This document shows positions 13,825 to 23,293 of a stretch of DNA of 64,000 nt, in pieces. Both the position numbers and the translations under genes were made by a program. The DNA is taken from NCBI RefSeq assembly GCF_900101825.1, contig NZ_FNAG01000003.1, forward strand, positions 1-64,000, written 5' to 3'. The notes below the pieces were generated by a model. That model made no database searches and was not told where the DNA came from. It was given only the letters and a program-made list of their open reading frames with translations. Within the stretch, counting starts at the first letter, position 1. Each line of letters begins with the position of its first letter. The DNA is from Aquimonas voraii. Its GTDB lineage: Bacteria; Pseudomonadota; Gammaproteobacteria; Xanthomonadales; Xanthomonadaceae.

Positions 13825-14529
13825 ATGCTCCGCCGCCACTTCCTCAAGCTCGGCTCCGTCACCCTCGCTGCCCTCGCAGCGACGCGGGCGCGTGCGTTCC
13901 AGCCGATCGAGGGCGAGTACGACTTCTGGTTCACCCGGCTGATGTACGCCTCGGGCAACTGGGACGTGGACCAGCGCATGCCGTCCAACCTGATCACCTC
14001 GCTGATCGACTACACCGGCCTGCGCGTCGATCCCGTCGAAAGGGTGATCCCGCTGGCCGATCCGCGGATGCTGGAGGCGCCGTTCTGCTACCTGTCGGGG
14101 CACAAGCTGGTCGAGTTCGACCCCGACGAGCGGCGCAACTTCGAGGCCTACGTGCGGCGCGGCGGCTTCGTCCTCGTGGATGACTGCAACCACGACATCG
14201 ACGGTCTGTTCGCGCGCAGCTTCGAGGCCGAGATGGCCTCGATCTTCGGCCCGCGCGCCCTGGTCAAGCTGCCCAACACGCACCCGGTCTATTCCAGCTT
14301 CTTCAAGTTCGACGGCCCGCCGACCACCAGCTTCGAATTGAACGGCTGGGGCGACGATCTGGTGCACGACTATCTGAAGGGCATCGAGCACGAGGGTCGG
14401 CTCGGCGTGCTCTACAGCAACAAGGACTACGGCTGCGAGTGGGACTACGACTGGCGCAACAAGCGCTGGCTCGCGGAAGACAACACCCGCTTCGCCGTCA
14501 ACATCGTGATGTACGCACTCAACGGATGA
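13825..14529 (+). CDS. DUF4159 protein with Tat signal
   Basis: From the ATG at 13825 it is 234 residues. The N-terminus LRRHFLKLGSVTLAALAATR has a twin-arginine motif (RRHFLK) and hydrophobic core, so Tat export is predicted. The mature part matches DUF4159, a glutamine-amidotransferase-like fold without a catalytic Cys (GGFVLVDDCNHDIDG region, then KLPNTHPVYSSFF). In other bacteria DUF4159 is found next to MoxR and DUF58 genes, as here (MoxR starts 3 nt after its stop). An in-frame upstream extension is made of heptamer-repeat sequence and is rejected. The function is unknown; its linkage to the Tat-signal TldD homologue suggests a shared envelope process. Confidence 0.85.
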   Translation: MLRRHFLKLGSVTLAALAATRARAFQPIEGEYDFWFTRLMYASGNWDVDQRMPSNLITSLIDYTGLRVDPVERVIPLADPRMLEAPFCYLSGHKLVEFDPDERRNFEAYVRRGGFVLVDDCNHDIDGLFARSFEAEMASIFGPRALVKLPNTHPVYSSFFKFDGPPTTSFELNGWGDDLVHDYLKGIEHEGRLGVLYSNKDYGCEWDYDWRNKRWLAEDNTRFAVNIVMYALNG

Positions 14530-14532
14530 GCC

Positions 14533-15525
<993 letters not shown>

Positions 15526-15556
15526 GCCGAGGCCGCAAGCGATGCATCGCCCCCGC

Positions 15557-15690
15557 ATAGGGTGGGCCCTGGCCCACCGAAGCTCGACGCTCACCTCGGT
15601 GTCGATCGCCTTCCCGCGGCGAGGCCAGCGTCCGCCCCCCACAAGGCCGGGGCGAGCAGGAAGCTCATGGTGGGCCAGGGCCCACCCTAT
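15557..15690. repeat. REPIN-like inverted pair between MoxR and DUF58 genes
   Basis: Perfect forward copy 15557-15578 and perfect inverted copy 15669-15690, with outer ATAGGG/CCCTAT. It occupies most of the 246-bp gap inside what is otherwise a tightly packed cluster, so it probably inserted into a shorter intergenic space. Confidence 0.85.
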
Positions 15691-15771
15691 GGCGTCATTT
15701 GAAACCGAGGTCCGCGTCGAGCTGCGGTGGGCGAGGCCTCACCCAACGCGCGCCATCGGAGCGTTTCGCGC

Positions 15772-16689
15772 ATGAACCTCACCGGCACCGGCCTCGATCT
15801 GCCCGCCGAGCTGCGCGCGCGCCTGCGTGATCTGCGCCTGCGCACGCCGCTGCAGGCGCCGGTCGGGCCGCTCGGTCGTCAACAGAGCCGCTCGCGCGGA
15901 CAGGGCCTCGAATTCGCCCAGTACCGCGGCTACGTCGCCGGCGATGCACCGCGCCAGGTCGACTGGAAGCTGTTCGCGCGCAGCGATCGCCTGTTCGTGC
16001 GTGAGTCCGAGCGTGATGCGCCGCTCAGCGTCTACCTCGTGCTCGACTGCAGCCCCTCGATGGCGCAGGACGATCTGGCAAATCCCGGCTGGACGCGGCT
16101 GCATGCCGCGCGTCGGCTGGCCGCCTGCGTGCTGGAGCTGGCCCTGCGCGAGGATGAGCTGTTCGGCCTGCTGGCCTTCGAGGCGCGCGCGCCGCTGTGG
16201 GCGGCGGCCAACGGCGGCCGCGGCCAGCGCGATCGCCTGCTGGCGGCGCTGGCGGGCCTTGCGCCGACGCAGGCCTGGCCCGATGCAAAGGCCCTCGATG
16301 CATTCGCCGCGCGCATGCCGCCCGGCGCTCTGGTGCTGGTGCTGAGCGATGGCTTCGACGCTGCAGCCGCCGAGTTCGCCGCGCGCCTCGCCGCTGCACA
16401 GCGCAGCGTGGCCTTCGTCCGTGTGCTCACCGCCGAGGAGCGCGAGTTCCCGCTGCGCGGCGCCCTGCATCTGGTCGACCCCGAATCGAGCGCGGTGCGC
16501 GAAGTCGATGCCGAGGCGGTGCGCGCGGGCTTTCTGCAGCGCTTTGGCGCCGCCCGCGCCGAGTTCATCGCGGGCCTGCAGCAGCGCGGCGTGGCCTGCG
16601 TCGAGCATTGGCTGGACCAGCCGGAAGACACCGCGCTGCGCGCCCTGTTCGGTCGCGGTGGCCGCATCGACATCGGGGGCGCGACGTGA
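15772..16689 (+). CDS. DUF58 (vWA-like) protein
   Basis: From the ATG at 15772 it is 305 residues. The DUF58 signature GQGLEFAQYRGYVAGDAPRQ followed by VDW is near 45, and a MIDAS-like DCSPS motif (LVLDCSPSM) near 92-96 begins the von Willebrand A-type fold. DUF58 proteins are partners of MoxR ATPases. The frame extends upstream to 15727, but that part is repeat-proximal and unlike the family N-terminus. Its stop overlaps the next start (GTGA), indicating translational coupling to the BatA-like gene. Confidence 0.88.
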   Translation: MNLTGTGLDLPAELRARLRDLRLRTPLQAPVGPLGRQQSRSRGQGLEFAQYRGYVAGDAPRQVDWKLFARSDRLFVRESERDAPLSVYLVLDCSPSMAQDDLANPGWTRLHAARRLAACVLELALREDELFGLLAFEARAPLWAAANGGRGQRDRLLAALAGLAPTQAWPDAKALDAFAARMPPGALVLVLSDGFDAAAAEFAARLAAAQRSVAFVRVLTAEEREFPLRGALHLVDPESSAVREVDAEAVRAGFLQRFGAARAEFIAGLQQRGVACVEHWLDQPEDTALRALFGRGGRIDIGGAT

Positions 16690-18089
16690 GCCTGCTGCTG
16701 CCCACGGCCCTGTTCGCGCTGCTGGCGCTGGCCCTGCCGCTGCTGATCCATCTGCAGCGGCGCCGAGAGACCCCGCCGCCGCGGCTGTTCGCCGCGCTCG
16801 CCTACATCGATCCGCAGGCGCGGCCGAAGCAGCGGGTGCGTCTGCGCGATCGCCTGCTCCTGCTGCTGCGCCTGCTGCTGCTGGCGGTGCTGGCTTTCGT
16901 GCTGGCGCAACCGCTGCTGCACGGCCGCGCCGGTCCGCCCTGGGTGCTGCTGTGGCCGGGGCTGGATCCGGCGCAGGTCGGCGCGCTGAATGAGGACGCC
17001 GAGCTGCGCTGGCTGGCGCCGGGCTTCCCGCGGGTTGATGCGGTGGCTGCGCCCGCAGCGGGTCCGACCTTCAGCCTGCTGCGCGAGCTGGCCTTCGAGC
17101 GCCCCGCCGCGCAGGCGCTTGAAGTGCGGGTGCCGCGCGAGCTGGGGGATTGGGACGGTGCGCCGCTGCAGTTGGGCCGTGCGATCGAATGGACGGTGCT
17201 GCCGGTGGAGCTGCCGGTGGCGCCTCAATCGCCGCAGGTGCTGCGCGTTGCAGTCCATGTGATGGAGCACATCGAGTCGGAGCAGCGCCGTGCGCTGAGC
17301 GCGCTGCGAGCCTACTTCGAGGCGATGGGCGAGAACGCGCCACTGCGCTTTGTGGAGGCGAGCGAGGCGCCGCCCGCTGAGGGCGTTGATGCGCTGTGGG
17401 TGATGGCGCCGATGCAGACGCCGACACCGCGCGCAGCCGATGCGCTCCTGCAGCCGTCAGCGAACGACGCCAAGGTGCAGGACGACGCGCGCGGCGACGG
17501 TGGCGCGTTGCGCGCGCCATCGGTAGCGCCGGAGGGCGCCGGACATCCGTTGGCGGATACGAGCGCTGAGCGGGGCGAATCCGCGGCCACGGTGGGCCAG
17601 GGCCCACCCTATGCGGGTGCGCTGGCCTCGCTCTCCCCGACCTGGCGGGCGTGGCTGCGCGACGGCGGACGCGCCTTGATAAGCGGCTCGGACACACGCG
17701 AAACGCAGCCACCCCAGATCGAGCCCGCGTCTGCAGAGACTGAGGTGCTCGCCGCTCTGGATGCCCGCGCCCACACGCTGTGGCGCGGCGAGCACGCGTC
17801 GCTCAGCCGGGTGCTGACCGACGGCGCCGAGCTGCGACTGCTGGACTGCCCGCTGGACCCACGCTGCCTGCCCGAGCTGCTGGCGCCTCGCTTCCCGCGT
17901 CTGCTGCAGGGCTGGCTGGAGCCCGAGCGCGCGCCGGTTTCGCATATCGACGCGAACCTGGTCGCGCCGAGTGCGGACGGGACCCCGCCGCAGCCCGCCG
18001 GCACGCCGCTGCGCGATGCGCTGATCCTCGCGCTGCTGCTCCTGCTGCTGGCCGAACGCTGGCTGGCGGCGACCCGGAGGCCCGCATGA
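16686..18089 (+). CDS. BatA-type membrane protein
   Basis: GTG start at 16686 overlapping the upstream TGA; 467 residues. The N-terminus (LLLPTALFALLALALPLLIH then RRRE) is the BatA/aerotolerance N-terminal module, with a second membrane segment near 55-75 and a last one near 445-460, placing the middle domain outside the inner membrane. The central part is divergent. At residues 302-309 the sequence TVGQGPPY is encoded by a palindromic repeat (17591-17612) that is in frame, flanked by a Pro/Ala/Asp-rich linker. It ends in an ATGA overlap with the next gene. Confidence 0.8.
   Translation: MSLLLPTALFALLALALPLLIHLQRRRETPPPRLFAALAYIDPQARPKQRVRLRDRLLLLLRLLLLAVLAFVLAQPLLHGRAGPPWVLLWPGLDPAQVGALNEDAELRWLAPGFPRVDAVAAPAAGPTFSLLRELAFERPAAQALEVRVPRELGDWDGAPLQLGRAIEWTVLPVELPVAPQSPQVLRVAVHVMEHIESEQRRALSALRAYFEAMGENAPLRFVEASEAPPAEGVDALWVMAPMQTPTPRAADALLQPSANDAKVQDDARGDGGALRAPSVAPEGAGHPLADTSAERGESAATVGQGPPYAGALASLSPTWRAWLRDGGRALISGSDTRETQPPQIEPASAETEVLAALDARAHTLWRGEHASLSRVLTDGAELRLLDCPLDPRCLPELLAPRFPRLLQGWLEPERAPVSHIDANLVAPSADGTPPQPAGTPLRDALILALLLLLLAERWLAATRRPA
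17591..17612. repeat. REP palindrome inside the BatA-like gene
   Basis: Perfect inverted-orientation copy of the palindrome (GGTGGGCCAGGGCCCACC then CTAT), translated in frame as VGQGPPY. No forward mate is nearby, so it is a singlet. Confidence 0.85.
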
Positions 18090-20230
18090 GCGCACCGATG
18101 TCAGCGTCGACTGCGCGCGCATTCGCGCCCAGCCCGGCAGCGCAGGCCCTGCTGCGACGCGTGCGGCGACTGGGCCTGATCGAGGCCGCGCTGTGGGTGC
18201 TGCCGGCCTGGTCACTGCTGCGTTTCGCGTCCCCGCCATGGCCGGCGCTGTGGACAGATGTCGCGGCACTGCTGGTGCTGCTCGCCATCGCCGGCCTGCG
18301 CACTCGCGAGCGCAGCCCGGCCTGGCTGGCGCAGCGACTCAATCTGCGCCTCTCGAACTTCGAGGACAGCGCCGGCCTGCTGTTCGCGCCCGGAACGGGT
18401 GCCTTGGCTGCACTGCAGCGCCAGCGGCTGGAGCAGCGCCTGCCGCGGGTCACGCTCGCCGCACTGGGCCTGCGCGCGCACTCGCCGTGGATGCTGGCGC
18501 CGGTGCTGTTGGCGGCCACCGTGCTGCTGGTGCCCGCGCAGCGCATCGATGGAGCGACCTCGACCGGCGCGCGCGAGGCGCCGACCGCGGCGGGCGAAGC
18601 ACCGCTCGGCCCGCCGGCGCTTCAATCCACCGAAGTGCGCATCACCGCACCGCGCTACACCGGCCTGCCCGAGGCCACGCAGGCCGCGCTGGATATCGAA
18701 GCCGTGGCCGGCAGCCGCATCGACTGGGCCCTGCAGATCGAGCCTGCCCCCGACTCGGCAGCGCTGGTCTTCATCGACGGCCGCCGCATCGAACTCGCGC
18801 TGGACGATCAGCGTTGGCGCGGCAGCGAGACGCCCAAGGCCAGCAGCCGCTACCGCATCGAGATCGACGGCGCGGTGTTGGGGCTCGACGAAGCGGCTGC
18901 ACGTCTTGAGCTGAAGCCCGATGCGCCCCCGCAGATCCGCGTCCGCCGTCCCGGCCAGACCCTGAACATCGTCGAATCGGCCGCGGCCATGGAGCTCGAC
19001 ATCGAGGCCAGCGACGACTTCGGCCTCGGCGCCGCCGAGCTGCTGCTGACCCTGGCCAAGGGCGACGGCGAGCTGGTCGAGGTCAGCGAGCAGCGTCTCG
19101 CCCTGCGCGGCGAAGGCGATGCGCGCAGCCGGCGCTACCTGCGCCGGCTCGATCTCGGAGCACTCGGCTTCGAGACCGGCAACGACCTGATCCTGCGCGT
19201 CGAGGTGCTGGACAGCCTGGGCCAGCGCGCGCGCAGCCCCAGCTACATCCTGCGCTGGCCCAAGCTGCGCGACACCGAGGGCGAGGGCGTGGAGGGCTTC
19301 GTCCAGCGCACCCTGCCGGCCTACTTCCGCAGCCAGCGCCAGATCATCATCGACACCGAGGCGCTGATCGCCGAGCGCGCCGCATTGGAGCGCGAGCGCC
19401 TGCTCGCGCGCAGCGACAGCATCGGCGTCGACCAACGCCTGCTGCGTCTGCGCTACGGCGAGTTCCTCGGCGAGGAGGTCGAAACCGAAGGCCCGCTGCT
19501 GCCCGAGGGCCACAGCCTCGACGACGGCCATGGCCATGCCGACCCTGCCAACTTCGGCGACGCCAACGCTCTGCTGCGCGCCTACGGCCATGCCCACGAC
19601 CAGGAGGAAGGCACGACCCTGTTCGATCCGGTGACGCGGGAGCGCCTGCGCTCGGCCCTGCGCGAGATGTGGCAGAGCGAGCTGCATCTGCGCATGGGCG
19701 ATCCGGTGGCGGCCCTGCCGTATCAGTACCGCGCGCTGGACCTGATCAAGCAGATCCAGCAGGCCAGCCGCATCTACCTGGCGCGCGTGGGCCTGGAGCT
19801 GCCGCCGATCCTATTCTCGCGGCGGTTGAGCGGCGATCGTTCGACGGCGGTACGACCCGGCGATCCGCTGCGCGCGGCCGAGCGTGGGGATGCGGCGCTG
19901 GTGGGGATGTTCTCGGCCCTCGCGGGCCGGGGATTGGGGATTGGGGATTCGGGATTGGTTGGGGGTGAGGCTCTTGCCGACGCGCCGCCGGCTCCCGACG
20001 CGCTCGCAGCTTTCGAGTCTTGGCTTACCGAGCAGCCGATCGAATCGACGCTGGACCTGCGCGAGCGCTTCGATCGGGTGCGACGCGATCCGGACTGCGC
20101 GGAGTGCCGTGCGGCGTTGTCCTCGAGTCTGTGGCAACGGCTGGCGCCACCGCCGCAGGGCGCGCGCTCGCGTGCGGGCATGGATGCCGCCGGCGAGGCC
20201 TGGCTGCGCGCGCTTGAGGACGCCCGATGA
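18086..20230 (+). CDS. DUF4175-like large membrane protein
   Basis: ATGA overlap with the upstream gene sets the start at 18086; 714 residues. Two or three hydrophobic segments occur near 40-70 and 135-155, followed by a long soluble part with a low-complexity C-terminal half. The pattern (N-terminal membrane segments, a strand-rich APRYTGLPEA domain near 190, then a helical region with LREMWQSELHLRMGDP and ALPYQYRALDLIKQIQQAS) fits DUF4175/TIGR02302-type proteins. Its role is unknown; gene linkage suggests it works with MoxR/DUF58/BatA. Oddity: residues about 615-625 (GLGIGDSGLVGG) are encoded by a GGGATTG/GGGATTC heptamer tract. It ends in an ATGA overlap. Confidence 0.75.
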   Translation: MSAPMSASTARAFAPSPAAQALLRRVRRLGLIEAALWVLPAWSLLRFASPPWPALWTDVAALLVLLAIAGLRTRERSPAWLAQRLNLRLSNFEDSAGLLFAPGTGALAALQRQRLEQRLPRVTLAALGLRAHSPWMLAPVLLAATVLLVPAQRIDGATSTGAREAPTAAGEAPLGPPALQSTEVRITAPRYTGLPEATQAALDIEAVAGSRIDWALQIEPAPDSAALVFIDGRRIELALDDQRWRGSETPKASSRYRIEIDGAVLGLDEAAARLELKPDAPPQIRVRRPGQTLNIVESAAAMELDIEASDDFGLGAAELLLTLAKGDGELVEVSEQRLALRGEGDARSRRYLRRLDLGALGFETGNDLILRVEVLDSLGQRARSPSYILRWPKLRDTEGEGVEGFVQRTLPAYFRSQRQIIIDTEALIAERAALERERLLARSDSIGVDQRLLRLRYGEFLGEEVETEGPLLPEGHSLDDGHGHADPANFGDANALLRAYGHAHDQEEGTTLFDPVTRERLRSALREMWQSELHLRMGDPVAALPYQYRALDLIKQIQQASRIYLARVGLELPPILFSRRLSGDRSTAVRPGDPLRAAERGDAALVGMFSALAGRGLGIGDSGLVGGEALADAPPAPDALAAFESWLTEQPIESTLDLRERFDRVRRDPDCAECRAALSSSLWQRLAPPPQGARSRAGMDAAGEAWLRALEDAR
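19929..19958. repeat. In-frame GGGATT(G/C) heptamer tract
   Basis: Four copies of GGGATTG/GGGATTC within the DUF4175-like gene. The period of 7 rotates the reading frame, giving GLGIGDSGL; the total length keeps the gene open. It is in the same direction as the tract at 40483. Confidence 0.85.
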
Positions 20231-22572
20231 GCCTGCCGCCGAATGTCATTGCGATCGCCCTGGTCGCCATCGGCCTGCTCGCCGCCGCGCGCCTGCTGTG
20301 GAAGCGTCCGCAGCGCTGGCCCTGGCGCCTGCTGCTGCAGAGCGGTGCGCTGCTGCTGGTGTACCTGGTGCTGAACCCGCCCCCGCAGCTCCTGCCGCAG
20401 GCCGGCACGCTGACCGTGCTCGGCGCGGGTTGGCAGCAGGCCCATAGGGTGGGCCCTGGCCCAGCGGAGCCCCACGCTCGCCTCGGTGCGAACCTCAGCG
20501 AGGCAGCCGCCCGCGATCAACGCGATCAGGATCAAGCCGCGGCAGCGACGCGTTCACCGGCAGGAAGCGGAGACTTCGGAGCGAACAGCGCAGCGGATGC
20601 GCGCAGCGGTGCCGAGGCCACGGTGGGCCAGGGCCCATCCTATGCGGGCTCGGCGCGTGCGGAGGACGCACGCCAAGGCAGCGCTCAGCGTCGACCGTTA
20701 AACGCGAGCGCCGAGCTCGGCCCGTCCGCTGCCGTCATCGCCCTGCCGGACGCCGAGGATCCGCTGCCTCCCGGCGTGCAGCGCGCACCGGATCTGGCGA
20801 CCGCACTGCGGATGCGGCCGGAGTTCTCCACCCTGCGCCTGTTCGGGCGTGGCCTGTCGCTGCGCGATCTGCAGGCCGCGCGCGGTCGCAGCCTTGAGTT
20901 CATCCCGGCGCCGCTGCCGCGCGGCTTCGTCGAGGTCGCCTACGCGCCGCAGGTGATGCTGGGTGACCGCATCGACGTCGCGGCGCGCTGGAACGGTGCG
21001 CCGCCCACGCGCGTGCAGCTGCTGGATGCGGCGGGCGAAGTGCTGGCCGAGCAGGTGTTCGATGCGGAGGCCGCGCTGAGCTCCGCGAGCTCACTGGCGC
21101 CTGCCTCCGCCCTTGCGGCGCCCTCCGCCGCGACACCGGCCTCGCGCACGTCGAGAGATCCCTCGTCGGCCGCAGCCGAAGATATCGATGTGCCGTCGTC
21201 TGCAGATCCAGCCGCGCTCGCGGCAGAGTCAGGTTTGGCGCAGGAACCTCATGACGCGAGTGCAGCCGAGGTGGCCGCACCAGAGTCCGGTGCTCGCGAC
21301 GCTGCGCCCGCGCCCGCGCAGGCTTCCGCTGCCAGCGCCGTGGACACCGCCTCCGCGCAGGAGCGGGCAGACGCGACATCGCAGCGTGACCTCGGCGCGA
21401 CAGCTTCATCAAGGGCCGGCGTCGTCTACCTGCGCGCACCCGCGCGCGCAACGGGCGCGCTGCCGCTGCGCCTGCGCGCGCTCGATGGCGACGAGCGGAC
21501 GCTGGATGCCTACGACTTCCGCGTCGAAGTCACGCCGCCACGCGCCCCAAAGGTGCTGCTGCTGGCCGCCGCACCCGGGCCTGAGACGCGCGCGCTGCGG
21601 CGCTGGGCGGTGGACGCCGGCCTCGACTTCGACAGCCGCATCCAGTTCGCGCCGGGCCTGGTGCAGGGCGGTCGCGTGCTGGCGCCCAGCACCGAAGAGC
21701 TTGCCGCGCTGGATCTGTTCATCATTGAGGAGCGCGCCTGGGGCGCCTTGGGTGTCGGCGGTCGCGCCACCGTACTGGCCGAAGTGGAGAACGGTCTCGG
21801 CCTGCTGCTGCGCCTCACCGCACTGCCCAACCCGGGCCTGCTCGCCGAGTGGCGCGAGGCCGGCTTCGCCATCGAGCGCGTGCCCGGCGAGACCAGCGCC
21901 CAGGCGCGCCTGCCCCAGGCACCCACGCGTCTGCGCCAGCTGCCGATCCGGGTGGTCTCGGCGCAGGCCGCGTCGGCCGTGCACACAGACCAGGGTGAGC
22001 CGCTGGCGCTGTGGCGCGCGCGCGGGCTGGGGCGCCTCGGCCTGATCTGGCTGACGGACAGCTATCGCCTGCAGGCGGCGGGCCATGGAGAGGTCTACGG
22101 CGAGCTGTGGAGCGAGATCACGAGCGCGCTTGCGCGCGCACCGACCCCCGCAGCACCCGCGCCGACGCTGCGCCTGCCGCGTGGGCAGACCGAGGCCTGG
22201 GCGGGCGAGCGCATCGAGCTCTGCAGCCTGCGCGGGGCACCGTCGCTGTTAGCGCCTGACGGTTCCCGACTCACGCTGGCGGCGCCGGATGCGCAGGGCT
22301 GCGTCGCCAGCTTGCCGAGCCTGCCGGGTCGCTACCGTCTGGCCGATGGCGAGTCGACTGCGCTGGCCATCGAAGTGCGCGATCCCGGACGAGAGGCCGC
22401 ACTGCACGCGGCGGATCTGCTCGCCCGCACCTTCGCCGTCGTGTCCACCCGAGCGGCTGGCGAGGACAGCAGCGGTCCCCTGTACGCCGCCGGCGACTTC
22501 CGGCCCTGGCTGCTGGCCCTGCTCGCCGTGTTGGCCCTGCTGTGGTGGCTGGAGCGGCCGCGGTCGCCGTGA
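20227..22572 (+). CDS. Large membrane protein of the MoxR/DUF58 cluster
   Basis: ATGA overlap sets the start; 781 residues. Two N-terminal membrane helices (VIAIALVAIGLLAAARLLW and LLLQSGALLLVYLVLN) and one at the C-terminus (WLLALLAVLALLWWL) flank a large domain on the outer side. Around 435-545 (APKVLLLAAAPGPETRALRR onward) it resembles the class I glutamine-amidotransferase-like fold seen in membrane proteins next to BatA genes, without a visible catalytic Cys. Residues about 73-139 are encoded by a complete REPIN inserted in frame, and 285-400 is Ala/Ser-rich low complexity. It ends the cluster; function unknown. Confidence 0.75.
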   Translation: MSLPPNVIAIALVAIGLLAAARLLWKRPQRWPWRLLLQSGALLLVYLVLNPPPQLLPQAGTLTVLGAGWQQAHRVGPGPAEPHARLGANLSEAAARDQRDQDQAAAATRSPAGSGDFGANSAADARSGAEATVGQGPSYAGSARAEDARQGSAQRRPLNASAELGPSAAVIALPDAEDPLPPGVQRAPDLATALRMRPEFSTLRLFGRGLSLRDLQAARGRSLEFIPAPLPRGFVEVAYAPQVMLGDRIDVAARWNGAPPTRVQLLDAAGEVLAEQVFDAEAALSSASSLAPASALAAPSAATPASRTSRDPSSAAAEDIDVPSSADPAALAAESGLAQEPHDASAAEVAAPESGARDAAPAPAQASAASAVDTASAQERADATSQRDLGATASSRAGVVYLRAPARATGALPLRLRALDGDERTLDAYDFRVEVTPPRAPKVLLLAAAPGPETRALRRWAVDAGLDFDSRIQFAPGLVQGGRVLAPSTEELAALDLFIIEERAWGALGVGGRATVLAEVENGLGLLLRLTALPNPGLLAEWREAGFAIERVPGETSAQARLPQAPTRLRQLPIRVVSAQAASAVHTDQGEPLALWRARGLGRLGLIWLTDSYRLQAAGHGEVYGELWSEITSALARAPTPAAPAPTLRLPRGQTEAWAGERIELCSLRGAPSLLAPDGSRLTLAAPDAQGCVASLPSLPGRYRLADGESTALAIEVRDPGREAALHAADLLARTFAVVSTRAAGEDSSGPLYAAGDFRPWLLALLAVLALLWWLERPRSP
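20444..20643. repeat. REPIN-like pair inside a coding sequence
   Basis: Forward copy 20444-20465 (one change near the end, CCCAGC) and inverted copy 20622-20643 (CCCATCC), 200 bp end to end and wholly inside the 781-residue gene. Translated arms read HRVGPGPAE and TVGQGPSYA. The subterminal CACGCTCGCCTCGGTG matches other pairs. Confidence 0.88.
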
Positions 22573-22710
22573 GCGCTTGATGCGGGAAGCGAGCCGGGGG
22601 GTCTAGGCCTGATGCGACCGCTCGCGCGCTCGGCACGCGCCTGTCCGCGCGCGCTCTTCGTAGACACGCTCTCAGGTCAAGCCTCGACGGCTCGCGATTC
22701 GCGCCAAGCC

Positions 22711-22846
22711 TGCGGGTCGCGAGCACGCTCGCTCCTACACACAGCAGAGCTTCGGGGCTGCACGGGACGACCCGCGGAGCGCAAGCACTCTGTTTCTGGA
22801 TCGTCAGTGGCCGCCCTTTGTGGGAGCCTGCCTGCCGGCGACCGCA
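22711..22846. repeat. Second REP-like family, inverted pair
   Basis: Within the 321-bp gap 22573-22893, which has no gene. 22711-22742, read on the minus strand, is TGTAGGAGCGAGCGTGCTCG then CGACC; 22817-22846, plus strand, is TTTGTGGGAGCCTGCCTGCC then GGCGACC. The two are related and inverted. The first strongly resembles the Pseudomonas-type REP (GGAGCGAGC..GCTCGCG). Confidence 0.65.
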
Positions 22847-22893
22847 GCCTTCGTCCCGCACCAGGCTCTGGATCGCGGGCTGCGGGCGCGCGC

Positions 22894-23241
22894 TCAGCGC
22901 GCAGGGCGCGGCGGCGCCGTCAGCTCGCGCACATCGAGAAAGCCATCACGGTCGACATCCTGCAGATCGAAGCGGGCGTTGATGCGCGCGTGGTGTTCGC
23001 TCAGGCTCAGCGCCTGCCCGCGCCGGAAGCTCGTGCCCGGCGGCAGCTCCTGCGGCTGCAGTACGCCGTCACCGTTGACGTCCATCGCGCGGAAGCCGCG
23101 GCTCATCCAGGCGCGGTATTCGGCGGGGCTGATCTTGCCGTCGCCGTCGGAATCGACGCGCGCCAACTGTTCGGCAGGGGCGTTCGGAAACGCCGATGCG
23201 AGGGCGGGCGAACAGAGCAGGGCGAGGGTCAGGGCGCGCAT
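22894..23241 (-). CDS. Exported EF-hand protein
   Basis: 115 residues with a short signal peptide (MRALTLALLCSPALASA). There are three EF-hand loops: DSDGDGKISPAE near 30, DVNGDGVLQPQE near 53 and DVDRDGFLDVRE near 95, each with the expected acidic or oxygen-bearing ligands at positions 1, 3, 5, 9 and 12 (the last has Arg at position 4). It probably binds calcium in the periplasm or outside the cell. It stands 52 nt downstream of the desaturase gene on the same strand; a functional link is not evident. Confidence 0.8.
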   Translation of the reverse strand: MRALTLALLCSPALASAFPNAPAEQLARVDSDGDGKISPAEYRAWMSRGFRAMDVNGDGVLQPQELPPGTSFRRGQALSLSEHHARINARFDLQDVDRDGFLDVRELTAPPRPAR

Positions 23242-23293
23242 CGCCGCATGATAGGGCGATGCGCGCCCTGGACCCGAAGGCAGATCCGCAGGC

